Part shown: positions 8,382 to 16,885 of the stretch, piece by piece | Numbering within the stretch: position 1 is the stretch's first letter | How the letters are laid out: every line of letters begins with the position of its first letter | NCBI RefSeq assembly: GCF_017744045.1 | Contig: NZ_JAGHRD010000002.1 | DNA: 64,000 bases | DNA from: Pelagimonas sp017744045 | GTDB taxonomy: Bacteria; Pseudomonadota; Alphaproteobacteria; Rhodobacterales; Rhodobacteraceae | Direction: 5' to 3' (one strand) | Translations under genes and position numbers: made by a program | Notes under the pieces: model-generated | Told to the model about the DNA's origin: nothing | Seen by the model: only the letters and a program-made list of their open reading frames with translations | Database searches by the model: none

Positions 8382-9670
8382 CACAATCCATGAAAACCAT
8401 TCTGCTTTTCGCCCTGGTGGCGGTGCTGATCATCGGTACCGGCATCCTGCAAGGTCCAAACCTGGCGCTTGTGATCCTGAATATGGGGTTGGTCAGTGCC
8501 ATCATGGCGCTGGGAGTGAACCTGCAATGGGGCATTGCCGGGTTGTTCAATGTAGGCGTCATGGGCTTTGTCGCACTGGGTGGTCTGGCCGTGGTCCTGA
8601 CCTCAACCGCGCCAGTGCCCGAGGCCTGGTCAGCCGGGGGCCTGCGCGCCTGGTTTGCCATCCTGTTGGCCATTTGCACGGTGGCGGGCTCTGCCATGAT
8701 GTATAAACGCACCCGCAAGGGTTGGCTCGTCGCCTTGGTCTTGCTGGTCGGCTTTATCGTCTACCGCTGGGTTCGCGACCCTGCCGTGGGTGCTATTGAG
8801 GCCGTCAATCCTGCCTCGACCGGCTTTCTGGGTGGATTTGGCCTGCCCGTGGTTCTGGCGTGGCCCATGGGCGGATTGCTGGCCGCTGGGGCCGCTTGGG
8901 TGATTGGCAAAACAGCCCTGGGCCTGCGTTCGGACTATCTGGCCATCGCCACCTTGGGAATCTCGGAAATCATCATCGCGATCATCAAGAACGAAGACTG
9001 GCTGAGCCGCGGCGTCAAAAACGTCACCGGCCTGCCGCGCCCGGTTCCTTACGAGGTTGATCTGCAAAATGACCCCGGCTTTGTCGAAAGCGCCGCCGGG
9101 TTCGGGCTGGACGCGACATTGGCCTCCAGCCTTTATGTGAAAATCGGCTACTCGCTGATGTTCACCGCCGTCTTGCTGATCATCCTGGTCCTAGCGCAGC
9201 TGGCCTTGAATTCCCCTTGGGGGCGGATGATGCGCGCGATCCGCGATAACGAAGTGTCATCCCGCGCCATGGGCAAAGACGTCACCTTCCGCCATTTGCA
9301 GGTCTTCATCCTCGGCTCCGCCATCTGCGGCATCGCGGGTGCGATGATGACAACGCTGGATGGCTTGTTCGTACCGACCTCGTACCAGCCTCTTCGCTAC
9401 ACCTTCCTGATCTGGGTGATGGTGATTGTTGGTGGCTCGGGCAACAACTTTGGCTCGATCTTAGGCGGGTTCATCATCTGGTTCCTCTGGGTTCAGGTGG
9501 AACAGATCGGCCCGGCCATCATGATCTTCCTGACCAGCGGATTGGCCGAAGGGTCAGCCCTGAAAACCCACCTGCTCGACAGTGTCGCACATATGCGCCT
9601 GCTGACCATGGGGGTGATCCTGTTGCTGGTGCTGCGGTTTAGCCCACGCGGGCTTTTGCCGGAAAAATAA
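8378..9670 (+). CDS. livM: ABC transporter permease, LivM type
   Basis: 430 residues with about ten hydrophobic segments. The family motif SDYLAIATLGISEIIIAIIKNEDW lies mid-protein, followed by MRAIRDNEVSSRAMGKDVTFRHL, the cytoplasmic loop that contacts the ATPase, and IVGGSGNNFGSILGG near the end. A ~100-residue hydrophobic stretch before the motif (from SAMMYKRTRKGW) makes it somewhat longer than classical LivM. It completes the importer and is followed by a strong terminator. Confidence 0.93.
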   Translation: MTQSMKTILLFALVAVLIIGTGILQGPNLALVILNMGLVSAIMALGVNLQWGIAGLFNVGVMGFVALGGLAVVLTSTAPVPEAWSAGGLRAWFAILLAICTVAGSAMMYKRTRKGWLVALVLLVGFIVYRWVRDPAVGAIEAVNPASTGFLGGFGLPVVLAWPMGGLLAAGAAWVIGKTALGLRSDYLAIATLGISEIIIAIIKNEDWLSRGVKNVTGLPRPVPYEVDLQNDPGFVESAAGFGLDATLASSLYVKIGYSLMFTAVLLIILVLAQLALNSPWGRMMRAIRDNEVSSRAMGKDVTFRHLQVFILGSAICGIAGAMMTTLDGLFVPTSYQPLRYTFLIWVMVIVGGSGNNFGSILGGFIIWFLWVQVEQIGPAIMIFLTSGLAEGSALKTHLLDSVAHMRLLTMGVILLLVLRFSPRGLLPEK

Positions 9671-9705
9671 ACACCGCCCATCCGGCGAAGTTTTACAAAG
9701 ATGTC

Positions 9706-9739
9706 ATGGTCCGCGCATAGCTCTGCGCGGACCATTTTT
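9706..9739 (+). terminator. Rho-independent terminator of the transporter operon
   Basis: ATGGTCCGCGC (9706-9716), an 8-base loop and GCGCGGACCAT (9725-9735) form an 11-bp perfect stem followed by a run of five T ending at 9739. It lies 35 bases after the livM stop. Confidence 0.9.
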
Positions 9740-9753
9740 GTAAGGGCCGATCA

Positions 9754-10398
9754 ATGCTGCAAAAACTCGTCGCTGAATTCACCGGAACAGCCATGTTGCT
9801 GATCGCAGTTGTCGGGTCGGGCATCATGGGCGATACGCTGGCAGGTGGAAACACGGCCATTGCGCTGCTCGCCAATGCGGTGGCGACCGGATGTATGCTT
9901 TACGTTATCATCTCAACACTCGGGCCGGTTTCCGGGGCGCATTTCAACCCGGCCGTTACGCTGTTTTTCGCTTCGCAGCACCAATTCCCCAAGGCGCAAA
10001 TCCTGCCCTATATCAGCGTCCAAATCGCTGGCGGTATCCTTGGTGTCTGGCTCACCCATGTGATGTTTGACCTGTCGATCTTACAGCTTTCCTCAACCTC
10101 GCACCGCACCGGTTACGCGCAATGGAGTTCCGAGATCCTGGCAACGCTAGGCTTGCTCTTTGTCATAACTGGGTGCAAGCCCGCCAACGCCTCTGCCCTT
10201 GTTTCAATCTACATCACCGGTGCCTATTGGTTCACTGCCTCTACCAGCTTTGCCAATCCGGCGGTGACCATCGCGCGCAGCTTTACTGACACATTTGCGG
10301 GCATCCAACCCACGCATGCGCCCGCCTTCATTGCAATGCAACTCGTTGCAACCGCGCTCGCCACGCTGACCCTGCCGCGCCTCTTCGCCAAACCTTGA
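9754..10398 (+). CDS. Aquaporin / MIP-family channel
   Basis: 214 residues, six hydrophobic segments and the two half-helix NPA motifs of the major intrinsic protein family: SGAHFNPAVTL (~residue 68) and SFANPAVTIARSFTDTF (~170). The Arg after the second NPA is the conserved selectivity-filter arginine. The protein is short, as in bacterial aquaporins, and lacks the long insertions of GlpF-type glycerol channels. Related alphaproteobacterial channels sit in arsenic operons, but no arsenic gene is nearby, so water or small neutral solutes are equally possible. Confidence 0.88.
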   Translation: MLQKLVAEFTGTAMLLIAVVGSGIMGDTLAGGNTAIALLANAVATGCMLYVIISTLGPVSGAHFNPAVTLFFASQHQFPKAQILPYISVQIAGGILGVWLTHVMFDLSILQLSSTSHRTGYAQWSSEILATLGLLFVITGCKPANASALVSIYITGAYWFTASTSFANPAVTIARSFTDTFAGIQPTHAPAFIAMQLVATALATLTLPRLFAKP

Positions 10399-10572
10399 CC
10401 TTTCTTTCGGAGCCACCCGTCAGCTTGCCGATGTCCGGACAGGTTTCGCGGGCTTTGGGACAAGGAAAATCATCGCGGGGCCCCGCTTGCGGGGATACGT
10501 TTATTCTCCTTGGCGCAAAGACCGAAACCTGTCAGGCAAAGGCTGCTGGGGGGTGGTTTTGAAAGAAAGGTC
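10397..10572. repeat. 176-bp imperfect palindrome with perfect 12-bp ends
   Basis: GACCTTTCTTTC (10397-10408) is the exact reverse complement of GAAAGAAAGGTC (10561-10572). Inside it, GACAGGTTTCG (10438-10448) matches CGAAACCTGTC (10523-10533), and CTTTGGGACAAGGA (about 10453-10466) matches the complement around 10507-10520 with few mismatches. Shared CCACCC and CAGC blocks lie between. The centre is GC-rich (CGGGGCCCCG). The arms are about 75-85 bases each. The left end coincides with the aquaporin stop codon. This could be a decayed MITE, or a long hairpin acting as a two-way terminator. No clear target-site duplication was seen. Confidence 0.7.
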
Positions 10573-10650
10573 TTTCTTTTGGTGAACCCAAATGCACCAC
10601 CTTTCACACCCAGCACACCAACGAGCTAAACCAACACCTCGCCACGCATC

Positions 10651-10673
10651 TAAATAAGCGCGCGGTAGCGCAC
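10651..10673 (-). terminator. Probable terminator of the XRE-cupin regulator gene
   Basis: On the minus strand GTGCGC-TACC-GCGCGC forms a 6-bp stem (one G-U pair) followed by TTATTT. It lies about 25 bases after the regulator's stop. The stem is short, so termination may be weak. The rest of 10573-10650 shows no gene. Confidence 0.45.
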
Positions 10674-10698
10674 CTTTTAACAGCGATGTGCCGAAAGG

Positions 10699-11319
10699 TC
10701 AGTTGAGCGAGGTCACCCAAAGGATCGTTGCATCCTCATCCGAGACCGAGATCACATTATGCCCCATGGTTGAGTCATAATAAGCACTGTCCCCGCGCCG
10801 CATTTCGATGGGCTCGTAGAATTCCGTAATGAGCTTGACCACACCGGTCAGCACATACAGGAACTCTTCACCGTCATGGCGCACCCAGCCGTCGAACTCT
10901 TCCATGGAGCGGGCCCGAACCCGTGCGCGATAGGGCAACATCTTTTTGCGAGACAGGTTTTCCGCGAGCAACTCATGTTCATAGGTCGCGGTGAGGTGTT
11001 GCTGCCCCTCACCACTGCGATTGATCGCCATACGGCCATTCACCTTTTCCTGCTGGGGTTGGGTGAAAAGTTGCGGCACCGAAATTTCCAACCCTACGGC
11101 AAGCTTTTTCAACGCTTCATAGGTTGGCGACATTTGCCCGTTTTCGATCTTGGACAGGGTCGAGCGCGCCAGTCCCGCCTGTTTTGCGGCCTGTTCAAGG
11201 GTCCAGTTCTTTTCCTTGCGCAGGTCACGCACCCGCTGGCCCAGGTCCAACGGTTCAGCAACGGCTTCTTCTCCGCTCTCACGAGCGATACGGATCAGGC
11301 TTTTGGGGTCACGCGTCAT
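10699..11319 (-). CDS. XRE-family transcriptional regulator with C-terminal cupin domain
   Basis: 206 residues. A lambda-repressor-like helix-turn-helix is at about 25-85 (RVRDLRKEKNWTLEQAAKQA, LARSTLSKIENGQMSPTYEALKKLA). A cupin sensor domain is at about 130-200 (YRARVRARSMEEFDGWVRHDGEEFLYVLTG, then MRRGDSAYYDSTMGH). Such regulators sense a small ligand and repress neighbouring catabolic genes. It is divergent from the acyl-CoA ligase gene (91 bases between starts), which is its most likely target. Confidence 0.9.
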   Translation of the reverse strand: MTRDPKSLIRIARESGEEAVAEPLDLGQRVRDLRKEKNWTLEQAAKQAGLARSTLSKIENGQMSPTYEALKKLAVGLEISVPQLFTQPQQEKVNGRMAINRSGEGQQHLTATYEHELLAENLSRKKMLPYRARVRARSMEEFDGWVRHDGEEFLYVLTGVVKLITEFYEPIEMRRGDSAYYDSTMGHNVISVSDEDATILWVTSLN

Positions 11320-11410
11320 AACGTCCTGCTATAGGGCCAAGTTTCCCCTGTTTCAAGCAATCCTGAAACCGCCCCTTGCATCGGGTAAAGGACGGGCATA
11401 GGCAACTGAC

Positions 11411-12928
11411 ATGGCCCTTTCGATTTTTGACAAAGGCGCATTCGCGCCCTGCCCTGCGCCGTTCAATATGGCGGAACATGTGCTGGCTGCCGGGTTGGAA
11501 ACGCCGGACAAGCCAGCCTTGTCGATCCTGTCGCCGACGGTGTCAAAGGATTGGAGCTTTGCCGAGATCCGCGCAGCCATTCTGGGCACCGCAAATGGCT
11601 TGCTCGCCTCCGGCCTTGCCCCTGGTGACATCCTCTTGATGCGGCTTGGCAATACGGTGGATTTTCCCATTGCCTATCTTGGGGCCATTGCCGCAGGCAT
11701 CGTACCGGTCCCAACCTCCTCGCAACTGACCGAGTTTGAGGTGGCCAAGATCCTAGAACACCTGAAACCCGCTGCGATCCTGCGCGGCCAAGGCATAGCC
11801 TGCCCGGACACAGAACTACCGGTTTTCGATACGGCGACCTTTGAATCTTGGCACAGTTTGCCCGCTGTAAACTTCAATCGCGGTGATCCTAACCGGTTGG
11901 CCTATATCATTTACACATCGGGCACCTCCGGCGTGCCGCGCGCGGTTGGCCACGCCCATCGCGCGATTTGGGCGCGCCAGATGATGATGCAGGGCTGGTA
12001 TGGGCTGAGCGCTAATGACCGGCTCTTGCATGCCGGGGCGTTCAATTGGACCTATACGCTCGGCACCGGATTGATGGACCCTTGGACCATGGGCGCGACG
12101 GCTTTGATTCCGGATCAAGGCAGCGACCCCGCGCAATTGGCCACCTTGCTACACCAGTATCAGGCGACGATTTTTGCCGCAGCTCCAGGTGTTTACCGCC
12201 AACTTCTCAAGTTTCCTATTCCTGACCTCCCTCATCTGCGCCACGGATTGGCCGCGGGTGAAAAACTGTCCTCTTCCATTCGCACCGCCTGGAAGGTCAA
12301 AACCGGCGGCGACATTTACGAGGCCTATGGCATGTCGGAATGCTCGACCTTCATTTCCTCCGCCCCAGGGTCGCAACCTGCCGAAGGCTCGCTTGGCAAA
12401 CCGCAGATCGGGCGCAAGATTGCCATAGTCGATGACGCTGGCGCGCCTGTTACATTGGGCGATGACGGTATCATCGCCATTCACCGCTCTGACCCCGGCC
12501 TGATGCTTGGATATGTTGGGGCGGCTGAGGCGACGCAGGACAAATTCAAGGGCGATTGGTTTCTGACAGGTGATCGCGCCCGTATGGATGGTGATTGCAA
12601 CATCACCTATCTTGGGCGGTCCGACGACATGATGAATGCGGGCGGGTTTCGCGTCTCGCCGCTTGAAGTCGAGGCGGCTCTGGCTGACCTTCCCGGCGTC
12701 ACGGAACTGGCTGTCACAGATATCGCCGTGAAACAGGATGTCCGCCTGATCGCCGCCTTTTACACCGCTGAGCAAGAACTGGAGCAAGAGGCATTGCTAA
12801 CCTACGCCCAAGAGTGTTTGGCCAAATACAAATGCCCCCGCAGCTTTATCCGACTTGACGCCCTGCCCAAGAATCCGAATGGCAAACTCCAACGGCAAAA
12901 GCTCCGTGCCTTTGCGGAAAACCAATAA
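11411..12928 (+). CDS. AMP-forming acyl-CoA synthetase / class I adenylate-forming ligase
   Basis: 505 residues. The ATP-binding loop is YIIYTSGTSGVPRAVGH (~158-174). The A5-like motif is YEAYGMSECSTF, the A7/A8 region is GDRARMDGDCNITYLGRSDDMMNAGGFRVSP, and the catalytic Lys motif is KNPNGKLQRQKLR near the C-terminus. The enzyme activates a carboxylic acid as acyl-AMP and transfers it to CoA. The substrate is unknown; this subgroup includes benzoate- and short-chain-acid ligases. It is divergent from the XRE-cupin regulator and followed by a DsbA-family gene. Confidence 0.9.
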   Translation: MALSIFDKGAFAPCPAPFNMAEHVLAAGLETPDKPALSILSPTVSKDWSFAEIRAAILGTANGLLASGLAPGDILLMRLGNTVDFPIAYLGAIAAGIVPVPTSSQLTEFEVAKILEHLKPAAILRGQGIACPDTELPVFDTATFESWHSLPAVNFNRGDPNRLAYIIYTSGTSGVPRAVGHAHRAIWARQMMMQGWYGLSANDRLLHAGAFNWTYTLGTGLMDPWTMGATALIPDQGSDPAQLATLLHQYQATIFAAAPGVYRQLLKFPIPDLPHLRHGLAAGEKLSSSIRTAWKVKTGGDIYEAYGMSECSTFISSAPGSQPAEGSLGKPQIGRKIAIVDDAGAPVTLGDDGIIAIHRSDPGLMLGYVGAAEATQDKFKGDWFLTGDRARMDGDCNITYLGRSDDMMNAGGFRVSPLEVEAALADLPGVTELAVTDIAVKQDVRLIAAFYTAEQELEQEALLTYAQECLAKYKCPRSFIRLDALPKNPNGKLQRQKLRAFAENQ

Positions 12929-12992
12929 CTGTATTTCTGCCCCACCGCTTGGTACAAACGCTTGGTACACTGGGGCAAAGAGGACATGACCT

Positions 12993-13637
12993 ATGATCCA
13001 GCTCGATATTTTTTCCGACCCGATCTGCCCCTGGTGCTATATCGGCAAAGCCAATCTTGATCGCGCCCTGGCGGATATCCCGGACCATCCCTTCAATATC
13101 CGCTGGCTGCCCTTCATGCTGAACCCGGCCATGCCCGCGGATGGCATGGATCGGCGCGAATATCTTGAGGGTAAGTTTGGCGGTCAGGAAGGGGCGGTTC
13201 AGGCCTATCTGCCGGTGCATCAACATGCCGAAGCGGCGGGTTTGGAGATCCATCTCGACAAGATCACGCGCACGCCCAACACCGTTGACGCGCACCGCCT
13301 GATCCATTGGTCCGCCATGGAAGGCACGCAAACGGCGGTCGTTTCAAAAATGTTCCGCGCCTATTTTGTCGAGGGGCGCGATATTTCCGATCACGAGGTT
13401 CTGGCCGATATCGCTGACGAATGCGCCATGGATGCCAGCGTGGTTCTGCGCCTGTTGAAATCAGACGAAGATCGCCGCGAAATTGTCGAACGCGATGCTG
13501 CGGCGCGGGGCATGGGCATCAACTCTGTCCCGACGTTCATCGTCGCCGGGCAACATGCCGTTCCCGGGGCACAGCCGCCCGAACTCTGGGCCAAAGTGAT
13601 CGAAGAGATACGCAACGGCCCGGTCGAGACCGCATGA
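12993..13637 (+). CDS. DsbA-family oxidoreductase (FrnE/2-hydroxychromene-isomerase-like)
   Basis: 214 residues without a signal peptide. The thioredoxin-fold active site CPWC lies in SDPICPWCYIGKANLDRAL at residues 10-13, as in the cytosolic FrnE group. The cis-Pro region is GINSVPTFIVAGQHAVPGAQPPE near the C-terminus. The family includes disulphide oxidoreductases linked to polyketide chemistry and oxidative stress. It starts 64 bases after the acyl-CoA ligase and overlaps the K+ channel gene by ATGA. Confidence 0.9.
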   Translation: MIQLDIFSDPICPWCYIGKANLDRALADIPDHPFNIRWLPFMLNPAMPADGMDRREYLEGKFGGQEGAVQAYLPVHQHAEAAGLEIHLDKITRTPNTVDAHRLIHWSAMEGTQTAVVSKMFRAYFVEGRDISDHEVLADIADECAMDASVVLRLLKSDEDRREIVERDAAARGMGINSVPTFIVAGQHAVPGAQPPELWAKVIEEIRNGPVETA

Positions 13638-14005
13638 CCCATTACCGCGCCCTGACCCTATTGGGGATGCTGTTCAGCGTCGTCGCCGTTGGCACCGTCT
13701 TTTTCCACTATGCCGAAGGGTGGTCTTGGCTCGACAGCTACTTTTTCACCGTCGTCACCCTATCCACGGTGGGCTATGGCGAATTGGTTCCCGCCACGCC
13801 GATTGGCAAGATCGGAACCACGGTGTTCATCTTTGTCGGACTTGGGATTTTTGCTGTGGCGATCCAACAGTTTGGCCATTACGCCATACGCCGCCGCGAA
13901 CAGCATTCCGAAATCCTGGTCGCGAGTTTGGGCAAGGAAGAAACTGCCGCCAATGATGATTTTTCCGAGGAAAAACCATCGGACGACCGCTCTTCTTCGC
14001 ACTAA
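13634..14005 (+). CDS. Small two-helix potassium channel
   Basis: 123 residues from the ATG at 13634, which overlaps the previous stop (ATGA). Two membrane segments flank a pore loop that ends in the K+ selectivity filter TLSTVGYGELVPAT (TVGYG). A short cytoplasmic tail of acidic and Ser-rich residues follows, without an RCK domain. This is the minimal KcsA-like layout (Ion_trans_2). Coupling to a thiol oxidoreductase is unusual, and a functional link is not shown. Confidence 0.88.
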   Translation: MTHYRALTLLGMLFSVVAVGTVFFHYAEGWSWLDSYFFTVVTLSTVGYGELVPATPIGKIGTTVFIFVGLGIFAVAIQQFGHYAIRRREQHSEILVASLGKEETAANDDFSEEKPSDDRSSSH

Positions 14006-14131
14006 GTATGAACCGAACAATTTCGAATTCCTGCGCCGCCTGTGACGGTGGTACAGCATTGTTAACATGACAAGAAAAACTGACCCATTCGGCCCGCTTG
14101 CCCTGTTCATCCCAAAACAAACTTGATAGCG

Positions 14132-14148
14132 CTCAACCATAGTTTGAG
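14132..14148. promoter_or_regulatory. Imperfect palindrome overlapping the exporter's ribosome-binding site
   Basis: CTCAACCATAGTTTGAG is a 17-bp dyad with 5-bp perfect ends (CTCAA/TTGAG). It sits immediately upstream of, and partly in, the GAGAGG site of the Bcr/CflA gene, so it could be an operator or a small leader hairpin. Confidence 0.25.
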
Positions 14149-14155
14149 AGGTTTT

Positions 14156-15358
14156 ATGCGCCCGCTCCCCAAAAGACTCGAAATCATCGCCTTGATGGCG
14201 ATGCTCACGGCAACTTTGGCGTTTTCCATTGATGCCATGCTGCCTGCCTTGCCCGAGATCGCAGCCAAAATGACGTCGCAGGATGTCAATCGTGCGCAAT
14301 TCATCGTCACGAGCTTTGTATTCGGTATGGGCATTGGCACCCTTTTTGCCGGGCCTTTGTCGGACCGGTTCGGGCGTCGATCTCTGGTCATCGGCGGGTG
14401 CACCATCTATGTCGCTGCAGCAATTTGGGGCAGCCAGGCGCAAACATTGGAAAGCTTGCTTATCGCGCGGGTCATTCAGGGGATCGGTGCCGCGGGACCA
14501 CGCGTGGCAACCATGGCCATCTTGCGCGACCTCTATTCCGGGCGCGACATGGCGCGAACCATCTCATTCGTGATGATTATTTTCACGCTGGTTCCGGCCA
14601 TTGCACCGCTTGTGGGCACCTATCTGATTCATTGGGGCGGGTGGCCGGCGGTCTTCTGGGCCTTTGCCGTCTTTGCGCTGATTTGCTCGCTTTGGTTTTC
14701 CATCCGAATGCCCGAGACCTTGCCCGTCGAAAACCGCCGCCCCTTCACGCTTGGCGCCATCTGGTCGGCAACCGTCGAGATGTATCGCCACCCCGTTGTG
14801 CTCTGGTCAATTGTGACCCAAGGGTTCTGTTTTGGCGTGCTGTTTTCGATGATTTCCACGGTGCAGCCTATCTATGACGGGGTGTTCGGCCGGGGCGAAG
14901 AATTCCCCTATTGGTTTGGCGGCATCGTTTTGGTCGCCGGTTTGTCTGGCTTCGTCAATGCCGCTTTGGTTATGCGCCTTGGCATGAGAAAACTGATTGT
15001 CACGATGCTTTGGGTTCAGGTGACAGCCTCATCCGTTATGCTGGCCTTGACACTGTCCGGACTAAGTGGCGAGACCGCGTTCTATATTTTTGTCGCCTGG
15101 CAAACTCTGGTGTTCTTTCAGATTGGCCTGACGCTTGGAAACCTGAACGCCATTGCATTGGAACCGATGGGTCACGTGGCCGGTTTGGCCACCTCAATCA
15201 TGGGCTCGATTGCAACGGTTGTTGCTGTGCTTTTGGCAGCGCTCGTGACGCTCAACTTTGACAATTCGATCCTGCCGCTTGTGGTTGGCATTCTGTCCTA
15301 TTGTGCAATCGCGATCCTCTGCATGCGCATCATGGCGCGCGCAGAGCAGCGCATTTAG
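14156..15358 (+). CDS. Bcr/CflA-type multidrug efflux MFS transporter
   Basis: 400 residues from the ATG at 14156, preceded by GAGAGG; an in-frame TTG at 14123 has no comparable site. Twelve hydrophobic segments are expected. The DHA1 loop motif is GPLSDRFGRRSLVIGG after helix 2, and motif ARVIQGIGAAGPRVATMAILRDL after helix 4 is typical of Bcr/CflA proteins. It exports drugs or small metabolites with protons at the inner membrane. The substrate is not evident from context. Confidence 0.9.
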   Translation: MRPLPKRLEIIALMAMLTATLAFSIDAMLPALPEIAAKMTSQDVNRAQFIVTSFVFGMGIGTLFAGPLSDRFGRRSLVIGGCTIYVAAAIWGSQAQTLESLLIARVIQGIGAAGPRVATMAILRDLYSGRDMARTISFVMIIFTLVPAIAPLVGTYLIHWGGWPAVFWAFAVFALICSLWFSIRMPETLPVENRRPFTLGAIWSATVEMYRHPVVLWSIVTQGFCFGVLFSMISTVQPIYDGVFGRGEEFPYWFGGIVLVAGLSGFVNAALVMRLGMRKLIVTMLWVQVTASSVMLALTLSGLSGETAFYIFVAWQTLVFFQIGLTLGNLNAIALEPMGHVAGLATSIMGSIATVVAVLLAALVTLNFDNSILPLVVGILSYCAIAILCMRIMARAEQRI

Positions 15359-15495
15359 CCACGAGTCTGCCTGACTTTGCGGCAGTGGCCTAGTTTTACG
15401 CGCAAAAGAAGTGTATACCATCGCATACAGTCTTTATTCTTTAACGAAATCCAGCTAAGAGAGGGTCCAAACCTCCCTCCAACCAAGAGGCCAGT

Positions 15496-16710
15496 ATGAC
15501 CAAGATCAAGGTAGAGAACCCCATCGTCGAAATGGACGGCGATGAAATGACCCGCATCATGTGGCAGTTCATCAAAGACAAATTGATATTGCCCTACTTG
15601 GACATTGATCTGCTCTATTATGACCTTGGCATCGAAGAGCGTGATCGCACCGAGGATCAGATCACCATCGACGCCGCCGAAAAGACCAAAGAGGTTGGCG
15701 TCGCCGTTAAATGCGCCACCATTACCCCTGACGAGCAGCGGGTTGAGGAGTTTGGCCTGAAAAAGATGTGGCGCAGCCCCAATGGCACCATTCGCAACAT
15801 TCTGGGCGGTGTGGTGTTCCGCCAGCCGATCATCTGCAAAAACGTCCCGCGTCTGGTTCCCGGATGGACCCAGCCGATTGTGGTGGGCCGCCATGCCTTT
15901 GGCGATCAATACAAAGCCACCGACTTCCGCTTTCCCGGCAAGGGAAAGATCACGATGAAGTTTGAGGGCGAAGACGGCACCGTGATCGAGAAAGAGGTTT
16001 ATGACGCGCCAAGCGCGGGCGTGACCATGGGCATGTATAACCTCGATGACTCGATCCGCGATTTTGCCCGTGCCTCGATGAATTACGGCTTGAATCTGGG
16101 CTGGCCGGTCTATCTGTCGACTAAAAACACCATCCTCAAGGCCTATGACGGGCGGTTCAAGGACATCTTTCAGGAGATCTTTGAAGAGGAGTTCGAAGCG
16201 CAGTTCAAAGAGGCCGGAATCGAATATCAGCACCGTCTGATCGACGATATGGTGGCCTGCGCGCTGAAATGGAATGGCGGCTTTGTCTGGGCTTGCAAGA
16301 ACTATGACGGCGATGTGCAATCCGACACCGTCGCACAGGGTTTCGGCTCGCTTGGCATGATGGCCTCGCAACTGATGACACCTGATGGCAAGATTGTTGA
16401 GGCTGAGGCCGCCCATGGCACCGTGACGCGCCACTACCGCCAGCATCAAGCAGGCGAAGCGACCTCGACCAACTCCATCGCCTCGATCTATGCGTGGACC
16501 GGTGCGCTCAAGCATCGCGCCAAGCTGGATGAAAACACCAAGCTTAAGGAATTTGCAGAAACGCTTGAGCAGGTGATCATCAATACTGTGGAATCCGGTT
16601 TCATGACCAAGGACTTAGCCCTGCTGGTAGGCCCGGACCAAGGCTGGCTGACCACCATGGGTTTCCTTGAAAAACTCGATGAGAACCTGAACAAAGCGCT
16701 TGCAGGGTGA
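15496..16710 (+). CDS. icd: NADP-dependent isocitrate dehydrogenase (eukaryote-like type)
   Basis: 404 residues, the length of the eukaryote-like class rather than the ~416-residue E. coli type. Diagnostic stretches are NPIVEMDGDEMTRIMWQFIK (1-30), KSPNGT-like WRSPNGTIRNILGG, GRHAFGDQYKATDF, and the metal-binding YDGDVQSDTVAQGFGSLGMM and EAAHGTVTRHYR motifs. It converts isocitrate to 2-oxoglutarate in the citric acid cycle and makes NADPH. It is monocistronic, with its own 137-bp upstream region and a strong terminator. Confidence 0.97.
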   Translation: MTKIKVENPIVEMDGDEMTRIMWQFIKDKLILPYLDIDLLYYDLGIEERDRTEDQITIDAAEKTKEVGVAVKCATITPDEQRVEEFGLKKMWRSPNGTIRNILGGVVFRQPIICKNVPRLVPGWTQPIVVGRHAFGDQYKATDFRFPGKGKITMKFEGEDGTVIEKEVYDAPSAGVTMGMYNLDDSIRDFARASMNYGLNLGWPVYLSTKNTILKAYDGRFKDIFQEIFEEEFEAQFKEAGIEYQHRLIDDMVACALKWNGGFVWACKNYDGDVQSDTVAQGFGSLGMMASQLMTPDGKIVEAEAAHGTVTRHYRQHQAGEATSTNSIASIYAWTGALKHRAKLDENTKLKEFAETLEQVIINTVESGFMTKDLALLVGPDQGWLTTMGFLEKLDENLNKALAG

Positions 16711-16727
16711 TTCTGCTTTAGATTGTC

Positions 16728-16755
16728 AAACAGGGGCTTATTAGGCCCCTGTTTT
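16728..16755 (+). terminator. Rho-independent terminator of icd
   Basis: AAACAGGGGC (16728-16737) pairs with GCCCCTGTTT (16745-16754) around a 7-base loop, with a T-run at the end. It lies 18 bases after the stop codon. Confidence 0.9.
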
Positions 16756-16885
16756 GAAACAGTGTTACCTCAACCCCATGACTGTTTCCGATCATTTTCC
16801 AATGCGACACAAATTTGCCTAAATCCTTGTGATTGTTCTCTAACTTCCTAATCTGACGCCGAGTATCAGTTTGGGGATTTAAGAT

